From Caballeronia sp. TF1N1 (GTDB taxonomy: Bacteria; Pseudomonadota; Gammaproteobacteria; Burkholderiales; Burkholderiaceae): 64,000 nt of DNA. Of this stretch, positions 8,732 to 17,803 are shown one piece after another. The DNA lies in the NCBI RefSeq assembly GCF_022878925.1, contig NZ_CP084629.1:831149-895148 (forward strand), read 5' to 3'. The position numbers and the translations under genes are program-made. The first letter of the stretch is position 1. Each line of letters starts with the position of its first letter. The notes under the pieces were generated by a model. It was not told where the DNA came from. It searched no databases and saw only the letters and a program-made list of their open reading frames with translations.

Positions 8732-10081
8732 ATGGACGTGGCTGTGACTGCCCCAACGCATGGCGTGTACTTCGACGAAGCCTTCGAAACGCTGCCGTCA
8801 GCCGGCGTGCGTCGTCATCAGGACGCGCTCTGGTCGACGCAATGGACGTATCTGCGTGCGATGTCGGCGTTCTATCGTTCGAAGCTCGCACGCTGGATCG
8901 AACGCGACGACATCACGCTCGATTCGCTGCAGGACCTGCCCTTCACGGAGAAGGACGAGTTGCGCGTGAGTCAGGAGGGTGCGTCGCCATTCGGCGATTA
9001 CGTGGCCTGCGCGGAAAGCGCCATTGCGCGCTTGCATCGCACGTCGGGCACGACCGGGCGCCCTTTGATTCTCGCGAACAGCCTACGCGATGCATTGGAC
9101 ATCGCACGCGTCGGCGCACGCTCGATGTGGGCGGCGGGTCTGCGCCCCGATGATCGCGTGATCCACTGTCTCAACTATTGCATGTGGACCGGCGGCTTCA
9201 CCGATCACACCATTCTCGAAGCCACTGGCGCGACGGTGGCGCCGTTCGGCGTCGGCAACACGCGGATGTTGATCGACTCCATTCTGAGTCTCGGCATCAA
9301 CGCGATTTCTTGTACGCCTTCGTATCCCGCGCTTATCGAGCAAGTGTTGCGCGAAACAGGCGGACCTACACCGCGCGAACTCGGCCTGAAGCTCGGACTG
9401 TTCGGCGGCGAAGCAGGTCTCGACAACCCCGAGTTACGCGCGACGATGGAAGACAAGTGGGGCTTCAAGGTGCGCAATGCGAACTTCGGCTTATCGGAAG
9501 TTCTGAGCATTCTTGGCGGACAGACGGACTGGACCAACGACCTCTTGTTTCATGCGGCGGATGTCGTGTTCGCGGAGATCATCGATCCGGAGACACTCGC
9601 GCGTTTGCCCATGGAAGAGGGCGTCACGGGCGAGCTCGTGTGCACGCATTTGCGCAAGCAATGTCAGCCACTCGTGCGTTATCGCACCCGCGACGTGGTG
9701 ACGGTGACTGCCGTCGATGCCGGCGAGGATGGACGCACGGCATGGCGTTTTCGCGTGACGGGTCGCACCGACGACATGTTCAACGTGCGCGGCATCAACG
9801 TCTTTCCGGGTGCCGTCCGGCTCGCTGTGGAAGCGCTGCCGCAATGGGCCTCGGGACAGTTTCGCATCGTGCTCAAGGGCGATGGCCCTTACGACCGCAT
9901 TGCGATGACTGTGGAAGCGGCGAGCGGTCTCGATATCGCTCGCTGGGGCGATGCCGCGCATCACATCGAGGCGGCCGTACGCAATCGCATAGGCGCGAGC
10001 GCAACGGTCACGATGGTGCCATTCGAACATTTTCCGCGTACCGAAGGCAAGACGCGCTGGATCGACAAGGAGCTCGCATGA
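8732..10081 (+). CDS. Phenylacetate-CoA ligase-like adenylate-forming enzyme (PaaK family)
   Basis: ATG 8732, with GAGGAAAG just upstream, gives 449 residues, close to PaaK length. The ATP-binding motif is LHRTSGTTGRPLI (about residues 102-114). Later segments are LGLFGGEAGL, the YRTRDVVTVT core, the hinge VTGRTDDMFNVRGINVFPG and the C-terminal catalytic lysine region EGKTRWIDKE. It should activate an aryl or related carboxylic acid to its CoA thioester, feeding the hydratase encoded next. The stop overlaps the next start (ATGA at 10078-10081). PaaK itself works on phenylacetate, but no paa ring-oxygenase genes are here. Confidence 0.88.
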   Translation: MDVAVTAPTHGVYFDEAFETLPSAGVRRHQDALWSTQWTYLRAMSAFYRSKLARWIERDDITLDSLQDLPFTEKDELRVSQEGASPFGDYVACAESAIARLHRTSGTTGRPLILANSLRDALDIARVGARSMWAAGLRPDDRVIHCLNYCMWTGGFTDHTILEATGATVAPFGVGNTRMLIDSILSLGINAISCTPSYPALIEQVLRETGGPTPRELGLKLGLFGGEAGLDNPELRATMEDKWGFKVRNANFGLSEVLSILGGQTDWTNDLLFHAADVVFAEIIDPETLARLPMEEGVTGELVCTHLRKQCQPLVRYRTRDVVTVTAVDAGEDGRTAWRFRVTGRTDDMFNVRGINVFPGAVRLAVEALPQWASGQFRIVLKGDGPYDRIAMTVEAASGLDIARWGDAAHHIEAAVRNRIGASATVTMVPFEHFPRTEGKTRWIDKELA

Positions 10082-10845
10082 GCGACGTAACGCTACACAT
10101 GGAAGGACCGGTTGCCATCGTCACGTTGAATCGACCAGAGCGCATGAACGCAATCGGCGGTGCGTTGCTCGACGATCTGCACGACGCGCTGCAAGGCGCG
10201 CGCGGCGATACATCATGCCGCGTCATCGTGCTCACCGGTGCGGGACGCGCGTTTTGCGCGGGCGACGACCTCAAGGAGTTCGACGCTCAAAGCAAAAGCG
10301 ATGAGAGTATCCGCAGTCATATCGGGCGCATTCAGCGCATCACGCGCGATCTGATGTTCGGTGCCAAGCCCGTGGTCGGCGCGGTGCATGGTTATGCTGT
10401 CGGCGGCGGCTTCGAGTGGATGCTCAATTGCGACATCGTGGTCGCATCGGACGATCTCGTGTGCTTCTTTCCCGAGATGGAGTGGGGACAATTCGTGACG
10501 GGCGGCGTCACGCATCTGCTGCCTCAGGCGATAGGGCATCAACGCGCGATGGAGCTTTGGTTGCTCGGCGAAAGGCAGAGCGCGCAGACGCTGCTATCGA
10601 TGGGTTTGGTCAATCGCGTGGTTCCGCGCGATGCCGTACTGGAAACCGCGCTCGAACTTGCAGCACGTATCGCACAACGCTCATCGACGTCCGTATCGAA
10701 GCTAAAGAAACTGGTGACGAGCGACCTGTCGGGCTTGCTGGCTCGCAGTCTCGAACTCGAGAGTGCCGTCACCATCGAGGCATTCGCGCTGCCGGATGCC
10801 GCCGAGCGCGTGAAGGCCTTCGCGAACAGGAAGACGTCGCAATGA
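10078..10845 (+). CDS. Enoyl-CoA hydratase/isomerase family protein
   Basis: ATG 10078 overlaps the ligase stop and gives 255 residues, the normal crotonase length. The oxyanion-hole segments are present (FCAGDDLKEF and HGYAVGGGFEWML), and the second acidic region reads FFPEMEWGQFVTGG. The C-terminal helices are complete. It should act on an unsaturated or ring acyl-CoA made by the upstream ligase. The stop overlaps the HAD gene start by four bases, so ligase, hydratase and HAD are tightly coupled. Hydration, isomerisation or dehalogenation cannot be distinguished from the sequence, because all occur in this family. Confidence 0.9.
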   Translation: MSDVTLHMEGPVAIVTLNRPERMNAIGGALLDDLHDALQGARGDTSCRVIVLTGAGRAFCAGDDLKEFDAQSKSDESIRSHIGRIQRITRDLMFGAKPVVGAVHGYAVGGGFEWMLNCDIVVASDDLVCFFPEMEWGQFVTGGVTHLLPQAIGHQRAMELWLLGERQSAQTLLSMGLVNRVVPRDAVLETALELAARIAQRSSTSVSKLKKLVTSDLSGLLARSLELESAVTIEAFALPDAAERVKAFANRKTSQ

Positions 10846-11561
10846 GTCCCAAAGCCCTTACGTTCGATTACTTCGGCACGCTCGTCGATGTGGATCAAGG
10901 CGGCACGCTCGGCATGGCGGAAGTCCTGCGGCGCATCTCGGTCGAGGCAGACGAACCTGTCTCCCAGATCTATCTCGATTGGGACATCCGCAACGTGCGT
11001 CTTTATCGAGGCCAGGCCTACGCGCGCTATCGCGATGTTGCGCAACAAGCACTCGCCGATTGCCTCGATACGCACTGGCCCGGCGCGCGTAAAGGCCATG
11101 CGATGGAAACGCTGAACGACGTGTTCCTCTCGCATCTGGTCGAAGCATCGCCGGCACACGCCGATGCTGAGCCGTTCCTCGATTGGGCTGCGGCGCGCTA
11201 TCCGCTCATGCCGATCACCAACATGGACAGCGATCTATGGCGGCGCACGCGGCTCACACGCTATTTCGAGCATGTGACGACAGCGGAGATGGCGCAGGCC
11301 TACAAGCCATCGCAGGCGATCTTTGCGCTCGCGCTCGACCGCCTGGCGGTGGACGCGCGCGACGTGCTGCATTGTTCGCTCGCGAGCTGGGCCGATATCG
11401 ACGGAGCAAAGCCTCTTGGTATGGCGGTGGCCTGGATCAATCGCACGCGAGAGACGCTCGGAACGTGGCAGCCACGTCCCGATTTCGAATTCGACACGCT
11501 GTCGCCGGTACGGGACGTTCTTGAAGGTCTGTCATTGACTGCGACTGGGGAAACGATATGA
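10842..11561 (+). CDS. HAD-superfamily hydrolase, haloacid dehalogenase-like
   Basis: The 239-residue protein begins MSPKALTFDYFGTLVD, which supplies the nucleophilic Asp of motif I. The residue two after it is Phe, not the Asp that phosphatases use as acid/base; L-2-haloacid dehalogenases have Tyr there (DxY). Motif II is ITNMD, motif III lies in YKPSQAIFALAL, and the end LASWADIDGAKPLG / AWINR matches the type II dehalogenase pattern. A phosphatase role is therefore doubtful. It overlaps both neighbours (ATGA junctions), showing it belongs to the operon. Its substrate may be a halogenated or other small acid; this is inference. Confidence 0.8.
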   Translation: MSPKALTFDYFGTLVDVDQGGTLGMAEVLRRISVEADEPVSQIYLDWDIRNVRLYRGQAYARYRDVAQQALADCLDTHWPGARKGHAMETLNDVFLSHLVEASPAHADAEPFLDWAAARYPLMPITNMDSDLWRRTRLTRYFEHVTTAEMAQAYKPSQAIFALALDRLAVDARDVLHCSLASWADIDGAKPLGMAVAWINRTRETLGTWQPRPDFEFDTLSPVRDVLEGLSLTATGETI

Positions 11562-12700
11562 AACGATTCAACTTGGCGATGGCGTTCATGGCATGCGCAT
11601 TGACAACGGTCGGCGCAACGCGCGCGGCATACGCGCAGGAAGTGATAAAGATCGGTGTGGCAGGGCCGCTCACTGGCAGCGCCGCGCAAAGCGGCAAGGA
11701 CGATGAGCGCGGTGTACGGCTTGCCATCGACGAACTCAATGCGAAGGCTTTCACAATTGCAGGCAAGCCCGTGCGCTTCGAACTCATCTCGATGGACGAC
11801 CAGGGCGATCCGAAAGTAGGCGTGAGCGTAGCGCAAAAGCTCGTGGACGATGGCGTATCCGCCGTCATTGGCCATTACAACTCGGGCGTGAGCATTCCCG
11901 CCGCGCGCATCTACAACGATGCGCACGTGGTGATGATGACCGGCGCGTCATCGAACCCCCAACTCACGCACCTCGGCTATCCCTATGTCTTCCGGCTCGC
12001 GACCAACGACAACGTCATGGGTGGCCGCATGGCGCTTTATTCGGCGAAAGTGTTGAATGCACAACGCGCCGCGGTAATCGATGACCGCACCGCTTATGGC
12101 GTGGGCGTCGCCGATGTATTCGTCGACAGCGCAAAGAAGGCGGGCTTGCAGGTCGTCGCGCGTGAATACAGCACGGACAAGGCAACCGACTTCAAGGCCA
12201 TTCTCACGCAGATCAAGTCGCGTAATCCGCAGGTCGTGTTTTATGGCGGCTACTATGCACAGGCCGCGACGCTTGCGCGGCAAATGGGCGAACTCGGCAT
12301 CAACGCAACGCTCGTAGGCGGCGACGGTATTTGCTCGCCTGAATTCGACAAGCTATCGGCCGGAGCCGCCGACAAGCGCATGTTCTGCGCGCAAGGCGGC
12401 GCGCCGCTCGATTCGTTACCGGACGGCAAGACCTTTCGCACGAAATTCAAGAGTGCGTTCAGCGCCGATGTCGATACCTATGCGCCCGCGTTCTATGCCG
12501 CGACGCTCGTCGTCGCGGACGCGATGCAGAAGACGGGATCGTCGAAGCCCGAGGTATACGTCAAAGCGCTGCGCGAGCAGGCGTTCACGAGCATTCTCGG
12601 CCCCGTGCGCTTCGATGCAAACGGCGATTGGGTCGATGCGCCGGTCACGGTGTATCAGTTGAACAGCGGCGCGCTCACTGCGATTGCGCAGAAGGATTGA
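11558..12700 (+). CDS. Branched-chain amino acid/aromatic acid-type ABC substrate-binding protein (LivJ-like)
   Basis: The start overlaps the HAD stop (ATGA). The 380-residue product begins with a Sec signal peptide (about 26 residues, ending AYAQ) and then the Peripla_BP_6 start IKIGVAGPLTGSAAQSGKD. The domain is complete, with DDQGDPKVGVSVAQKLV and VIGHYNSGVS segments. LivJ-type proteins bind branched-chain amino acids, amides or aromatic acids. No permease or ATPase of the Liv type lies in this operon, so it is an orphan binding protein that must dock with a transporter encoded elsewhere. Its place in the operon suggests it captures the acid that the PaaK-like ligase activates. Confidence 0.9.
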   Translation: MKRFNLAMAFMACALTTVGATRAAYAQEVIKIGVAGPLTGSAAQSGKDDERGVRLAIDELNAKAFTIAGKPVRFELISMDDQGDPKVGVSVAQKLVDDGVSAVIGHYNSGVSIPAARIYNDAHVVMMTGASSNPQLTHLGYPYVFRLATNDNVMGGRMALYSAKVLNAQRAAVIDDRTAYGVGVADVFVDSAKKAGLQVVAREYSTDKATDFKAILTQIKSRNPQVVFYGGYYAQAATLARQMGELGINATLVGGDGICSPEFDKLSAGAADKRMFCAQGGAPLDSLPDGKTFRTKFKSAFSADVDTYAPAFYAATLVVADAMQKTGSSKPEVYVKALREQAFTSILGPVRFDANGDWVDAPVTVYQLNSGALTAIAQKD

Positions 12701-12756
12701 CGCGTCCGCTCTGAAAAATCGCAGTGCGGCGGCGGGATTTTGAACTGCTATATTCG

Positions 12757-14613
12757 ATGACGTTGCCCGACCGCTTGCAGGAAGACATGGCCACCGTCGC
12801 GCTCGATCCCGATACCGTCACGCTCGAAGGGGCACTCGCCAGCACGAGATGGAAGAGCGCGCGCGTGCTTGCCGCAAACGAAGCACGGGTATGCCTGTTC
12901 ACGCTGGATCGCGCGGGGCACGTGCTGGAAAGCATCGACGAATTCACGAAAGCGGACGCGGCGACACGCGATACGTTCTTTGCGCATTGTCCGTCCGCGC
13001 AGCTTGCCGCGTTGGCGGAAGCGGCCACGTCGATGTCGGATGGACGCTGCGTGATGCTGACGCTCGCGGGACGCGCCGCATCGTTTGCGCAGGCGTTCGC
13101 GCTGCGGGTCGAGACGCATGGGCGACGTGTTTTCCTCGTCGCATTGCGTGTGCTTGACGCAAGCGGCAACGGCAAGGGCTCGCCTGCAAGCCTCATCACG
13201 CTGCTGGGTGCAACGCTCGACGTGCTCCTCCAAAGCGCCTTCGATCTCGCCGTGTACGACACGCTCGTCGAAGAGCAACGCGCGATCATCGACCATATCG
13301 GCGATGGCTTGATGGTGATCGGGCAGCGCCATGTGCTACGCCACGTCAACTCGGTGGCGGGGCGTATTCTCGGCATCGATCCGAAAGCGAGTATCGGCAA
13401 GACGCTCAACGAGGTGATCGACTTCGAGCCGATCATCGGCCCGATCTTTCGCACCGGCGTGGGCTATGTGGATCGCGAGTTGATCATCGACTCTCCAGCG
13501 CGCCATCTTCATCTACTGGATACGGCCATTCCCATCAAAAACCGCTGCGGGGAAGTGGTGTCTGTCGTCAACACGTTCCGTGAGATGCGTCGTGTGCGGA
13601 AGATGGCGGGACGCTATGCGGGCAACCATGCGCGCTTTACCTTCGACAGTGTGATCGGTTCGAGTGTCGCTTTGAAGCGCGCGCTCGATGCGGCGAAGAA
13701 GGCGGCGCGCGGCGCGTCCAACGTCCTACTTTCGGGCGAAAGCGGCGTCGGCAAGGAGGTTTTCGCGCAGGCCATTCACAATGCGAGTGTGCGCAGCACG
13801 CTGCCGTTCATCGCAATCAATTGCGCGGCGCTTCCTCATGCGCTCATCGAGAGCGAACTCTTCGGACATGCGCCCGGCAGCTTTACGGGCGCGGCGCGCG
13901 ATGGTCGTCCAGGCAAGTTCGAATCCGCCGATGGCGGCACGGTATTTCTCGACGAGATTTCGGAGTTGCCTATCGACGTGCAGGCGAAACTGCTTCGCGT
14001 GTTGCAGGAACGCGAGGTCACGCGTATTGGCGATACACGCGGCATTCCGGTGGACGTTCGCATCGTCTGCGCGAGCAACCGTGATCTTGCGGCCATGGTG
14101 CGGGAAAAAACCTTCCGCGAAGACCTGTTTTATCGATGCAACGTAATCGAGATCACGATTGCGCCGTTGCGCGAGCGGCGCGAAGACATCGCGGCAATGA
14201 CGGCATTCTTCCTCGAACGATACTGCACGCGGATGCACAAGCCGACGCCATCGCTCTCGAAGCACGCGCTGCAACAGCTCGAAGTTCACGGTTGGCCCGG
14301 TAACGTGCGCGAGCTGGAAAATCTCGTCGAGAAGATGGTGAATTTGAACGAAGGCGATTGCATTGCGGATGTATCGCCGTTTTTGCGCAGTACGACAAGC
14401 ACGCAGCCAGGCAGCGATACGCGCAACGCTTCACGTCAAGAGCCAGTGTCGCTTCAGGAGGCCGAGCGCATTGCGATCGAGAATGCGCTCGAAGCATGTC
14501 GCTTCAATGTTACGACCTGCGCGAAGTTGCTGCGCGTATCGAAGCCCGCGCTTTACGCGAAGATGAAGCGGCACGGCATTCGTATCGAGCGGTCGCTTCG
14601 ACAGCCGTTCTAA
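12757..14613 (+). CDS. Sigma-54-dependent transcriptional activator with PAS domain
   Basis: From ATG 12757 the protein has 618 residues; an upstream in-frame GTG (12724) and ATG 12787 are alternatives, none with a strong ribosome site. Order of domains: an N-terminal sensory region (1-175), a PAS domain (about 180-290), an AAA+ domain with Walker A GESGVGKE (327-334), and a C-terminal Fis-type helix-turn-helix (LEACRFNVTTCAKLLRVSKP). The sigma-54 contact loop reads GSFTGA (374-379) instead of the usual GAFTGA. Walker B lies in GGTVFLDEISELP. It should switch on the -24/-12 promoter at 8226 in response to the operon's substrate or acyl-CoA. Confidence 0.93.
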   Translation: MTLPDRLQEDMATVALDPDTVTLEGALASTRWKSARVLAANEARVCLFTLDRAGHVLESIDEFTKADAATRDTFFAHCPSAQLAALAEAATSMSDGRCVMLTLAGRAASFAQAFALRVETHGRRVFLVALRVLDASGNGKGSPASLITLLGATLDVLLQSAFDLAVYDTLVEEQRAIIDHIGDGLMVIGQRHVLRHVNSVAGRILGIDPKASIGKTLNEVIDFEPIIGPIFRTGVGYVDRELIIDSPARHLHLLDTAIPIKNRCGEVVSVVNTFREMRRVRKMAGRYAGNHARFTFDSVIGSSVALKRALDAAKKAARGASNVLLSGESGVGKEVFAQAIHNASVRSTLPFIAINCAALPHALIESELFGHAPGSFTGAARDGRPGKFESADGGTVFLDEISELPIDVQAKLLRVLQEREVTRIGDTRGIPVDVRIVCASNRDLAAMVREKTFREDLFYRCNVIEITIAPLRERREDIAAMTAFFLERYCTRMHKPTPSLSKHALQQLEVHGWPGNVRELENLVEKMVNLNEGDCIADVSPFLRSTTSTQPGSDTRNASRQEPVSLQEAERIAIENALEACRFNVTTCAKLLRVSKPALYAKMKRHGIRIERSLRQPF

Positions 14614-15740
14614 AATCTCGTTTCCAAAAGCCACCCTATGTTCCTGAGGTTCGCCTCGATTTGCTCGAGAGCGAATAACAGCGTAGCCAGCGCCTGCAGT
14701 TGTTGCGACGACTCATCACGACGTTCGGCGGCCTCTACGAAGCGCGCTTTGACGGATGCGGATGCATCGCCGAGCGGCTTTAGGAAATGCTCGCTGGGTG
14801 GAAGCGCGGCGCCGTCGCGCAGGTACGCGGCGAGTTGCTCCAAGTAGCCGCTCGCGCATTCGCCTACAGCGTTGACGCTTTCGCGCAGCAGCTTGCGCTC
14901 ATCTTCGGGAAGCACCCTGCATTGCGATTCCCCGACACGATCGAGCAGTACCAGCCCATGCCACAAGGTTTCGAACGCTGTCAGCGCCGCACTGAGCGTC
15001 GGTCCTGCACGAAAGCGCGCCTTGACGCGAGCATCGCTACTGACCGCGCGAGCGTCCACGAGATGGCGTAAAAAGCGCTCATGCAAGGCGTCGACGGATG
15101 CGCGGTTCTCTACGGCGCTCAAGATCGGCAAGGCATGCAGCAATGCGCGGCAATCGTCGCTGAGATCCCCCATGATGCCGAACGCACGCGAGCGCGCCAG
15201 TTGTGGCCAGACGCTCACCGATACCACGATGCCGATGGCAGATCCCAACACGATGGCCTCCGCACGCGACATGGCGCCCGCGAAGCCTGCCGAAGGCTCG
15301 AGCGCGATTGCGGCAGCGACCACGATGCTGTAATTGGTCGTCGGGAAGATCGACGACATCAGGCATGTTGCGAGCGTGGCGACGCCTAACCGCAGTATCG
15401 CGTCGCCGGCATCCGGGAAGACATGCAGGGTCGCCAGGCCGACAACCGTACCGGCCACCGCGCCAATCATCTGACCGATGCCATGTTTGAGACTGCGGTC
15501 GAAATTCGCCTGAAGGGTGAACAGACTAGAGAAGACGGCCCAAGTCAAGCTCGTCGAGCCCATTAGCTTCATGCACGCATAAGCGAGCGCGCTTGCAAAC
15601 AGGGACTGGAGACAGATGCGCAATGCATCGAACCGATCAATGCGTCGGTAACGATTCGATAGGGCGGTCACTTGGGGGCGTGAGGGCTTCGATTGAACGA
15701 AATGCGGGTTTGCCAGACGGAGGAGCGCTTTATTTCTCAT
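14610..15740 (-). CDS. FUSC-family inner-membrane transporter
   Basis: The 376-residue protein has about six hydrophobic spans in its first half (LQSLFASALAYACMKLMG, TWAVFSSLFTLQANF, MIGAVAGTVVGLATLHVF and so on), then a long soluble helical region. This is the layout of half-length FUSC/aromatic acid exporter proteins related to fusaric acid resistance and AaeB. The membrane segment GIGQMIGAVAGTVVG is typical. It converges on the sigma-54 activator, overlapping its stop by four bases. Export of aromatic acids would suit the neighbouring acyl-CoA operon, but the substrate is unknown and there is no membrane fusion protein beside it. Confidence 0.85.
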   Translation of the reverse strand: MRNKALLRLANPHFVQSKPSRPQVTALSNRYRRIDRFDALRICLQSLFASALAYACMKLMGSTSLTWAVFSSLFTLQANFDRSLKHGIGQMIGAVAGTVVGLATLHVFPDAGDAILRLGVATLATCLMSSIFPTTNYSIVVAAAIALEPSAGFAGAMSRAEAIVLGSAIGIVVSVSVWPQLARSRAFGIMGDLSDDCRALLHALPILSAVENRASVDALHERFLRHLVDARAVSSDARVKARFRAGPTLSAALTAFETLWHGLVLLDRVGESQCRVLPEDERKLLRESVNAVGECASGYLEQLAAYLRDGAALPPSEHFLKPLGDASASVKARFVEAAERRDESSQQLQALATLLFALEQIEANLRNIGWLLETRF

Positions 15741-16437
15741 GCAGCGCTTGAGCTAAGAAAAAGATAGAAGCGGAAAAAACCGCGTTTATGAAGGCAGATT
15801 TTGGCGTACGCACGTTCGTATAAACAGTCGAATCTCGGGTAAATTTTTTGACGCGATGATTCCACGATATGAGAGTTCACGCCTCAGGCCACCGTCCGAC
15901 ATGGCCTTACGCCCAATAAATTCACAAAAGGTAAGATCTACTTAGCAACAATGACATCAAAATTAAAAAGGTACAATTTGCCCTTAAGCGGCGACTGACT
16001 AGCGTCATTTGTTCCGCTCAGACTAATTCGAACAGCCCTTTTCTTGCTTTTCTTCCAGAAAGTACCGAACGAGGGTTCACGAGGCGTGTCATTTTAGGTA
16101 ATATCCTCTTATCGTATGACCTCTAAGGCAAGCGTTTGCGTTCCACAAGGTGCGTATCTGCCATGTCTTCTGCAAATCGCGGAACCACTGTGTCTCTCGG
16201 AGTCGTCAGAAGTTCCTTAGTTTTTTGATGCAGCAAGGGTTAGTCACCGCGCAACGGCCGTTATTTCCGGCATCGCGCATCGGTGATCACCATCCTTAGA
16301 GCTTCCAAGGTCGACACGCTGCCAAATAGCGTAAGTACCTTGGTTCATCCGTTAGCAGTCCTCTTTAAAGGGGGCACGAAGACATCCATCTCTAACCTCA
16401 GGGAGTTTTCCGCCCGACTTGGCGGAAGTACGAAACG
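15741..16437. other. Intergenic region, AT-richer, upstream of the exopolysaccharide genes
   Basis: About 700 bases without a convincing open reading frame. The base composition is visibly lower in GC than the genes on either side, with several A/T runs. The only structure recognised is the hairpin over the ribosome site at the right end (16408-16427). The region must hold the promoter of the glycoside hydrolase gene, but no confident -35/-10 pair was found. Confidence 0.6.
16408..16427 (+). promoter_or_regulatory. Hairpin covering the ribosome-binding site of the 16438 gene
   Basis: TTCCGCC (16408-16414) pairs perfectly with GGCGGAA (16421-16427) around the loop CGACTT. The right arm contains the GGCGGAAG sequence that is the only plausible Shine-Dalgarno of the gene starting at 16438. 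In the folded messenger the ribosome site would be hidden, so translation may need opening of the hairpin by temperature, a protein or another RNA. Regulation is inference. Confidence 0.5.
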
Positions 16438-17766
16438 ATGATTAATCGACGGAAATTTCTAGCTAGCATGACCGCGCTGCCCGGAACCTATATGCTGTCC
16501 GCTTGTGGTGGCGGAGGCGTGGGCGAACTGCCGGAGTCGTCGGCAAAGGCTTCGGATGACTCCGCCTTGCCGGATTCGACTGCCAAGGCAGCAGCGAACG
16601 CGTCAGCGGATGGCACGACCATCCCTAACGGAACGTCGATCATCGATAAGACGGGAGCCGTGTGGACGCTCTCAGGCGGTATGGTCTACAAGAACAAGTC
16701 CTCTGTATCGATTGCAAACGTAGTCATGCTCCTTTGGTCGGGCGGCAAGATCTACCAGAAAAACAAAAGCAATCAGTTCTATGTTTGGTCGAACAAGTGG
16801 CTCGCATGTAACGACCCGCGCGTCGACGTCGCCGCACCGGCAGGCAGCTTCTTCGGCATGAATGGTCACTGGGACTATCGCTACACGCCCGCCGAGACCA
16901 TCTCTATTCTGAAGGCCTTGGGCTGTACCATGTATCGCCTCGGCAGTAACGGCACCACGCAGCAGAACAACGCCGTAGCCAAAATGGCTTCGGCCATGAA
17001 TGGGACCGGTATCAAAATCCTTGCGCTCGTTCAGCAAGGCTTGACCGACGCTTCGGGCAATCTGTTCGGTAGCGAGGCAGCGGCTTACGCTACGGCCTAT
17101 AACACGGGCATGACTGTGGCTGCCGCGCTCAAGCCGCACGGTGTGACCATGTACGAGTGTGGCAACGAACTCACTCGTCGCTCGCAGACCGTGCTGCATT
17201 CGAACCGTGCGGGTACCGACGTCGTGGATTTCAACAACGCGAACTGGCCCGTCATGCGCGGCGTCATGCGGGGCCTGATGGCTGGTGTGAAGGCCATTCA
17301 GCCGGACGCGAAGTGCGGCATCAACTTCTGCGTGGCGGACATCGGTGCATCGGATGCACTTTGGGACGGCATGCAGCCCGACGGTACGAGCGGGCATCCC
17401 AAGGTTCGCTGGGACATTACGACATGGCACAACTACGAGGTGTACGGCGACTTGTTTGACATCGGTTCGGACGGCGCGGGACCTCACTTCGATTTACCGC
17501 AGTACTGCAAGGCACGCTACGGTGTTCCTTTCATGATCACCGAGTGGAACGCGAATCCCGAGCAGACCGATGCTTACCGCGCCACGTTTGTCCAATCGCG
17601 CCTGCAGTCGTTCTACAACGCACGCAAGACGCACAACATCCAGTCGACCATGTACTACGTGCTCGATAGCGGCGATCACACCTTTGGCATCATGACCAAC
17701 GGCGTGCCTATCAACCCGGTGTACTCGAGCTACACCAACTTCGCCCGAGCGCGCTCTGGTGCTTGA
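16438..17766 (+). CDS. Secreted glycoside hydrolase-like lipoprotein (clan GH-A fold)
   Basis: The 442-residue protein starts with an RR-containing signal (NRRKFLAS) and a lipobox LSAC with Cys23, followed by GGGG, so it is probably an exported lipoprotein. After a low-complexity Ala/Ser linker (about 30-60) comes a barrel-like domain. Two glutamates fit the clan GH-A acid/base and nucleophile: E244 in YECGNEL and E369 in MITEWN. Many exopolysaccharide loci encode such hydrolases, which trim or release the polymer. It faces the polymerase gene. No GH family number is assigned with confidence. Confidence 0.75.
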   Translation: MINRRKFLASMTALPGTYMLSACGGGGVGELPESSAKASDDSALPDSTAKAAANASADGTTIPNGTSIIDKTGAVWTLSGGMVYKNKSSVSIANVVMLLWSGGKIYQKNKSNQFYVWSNKWLACNDPRVDVAAPAGSFFGMNGHWDYRYTPAETISILKALGCTMYRLGSNGTTQQNNAVAKMASAMNGTGIKILALVQQGLTDASGNLFGSEAAAYATAYNTGMTVAAALKPHGVTMYECGNELTRRSQTVLHSNRAGTDVVDFNNANWPVMRGVMRGLMAGVKAIQPDAKCGINFCVADIGASDALWDGMQPDGTSGHPKVRWDITTWHNYEVYGDLFDIGSDGAGPHFDLPQYCKARYGVPFMITEWNANPEQTDAYRATFVQSRLQSFYNARKTHNIQSTMYYVLDSGDHTFGIMTNGVPINPVYSSYTNFARARSGA

Positions 17767-17803
17767 TTGCCCGCGCTAGTGACCGGAAACATAGTGGTCG
17801 AGT

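Noticed and set aside
9178..10080. A long N-terminal extension of the enoyl-CoA hydratase
   Set aside because: The frame upstream of ATG 10078 is antigenic-looking Arg/His-rich shadow of the CoA ligase; the real start overlaps the ligase stop.
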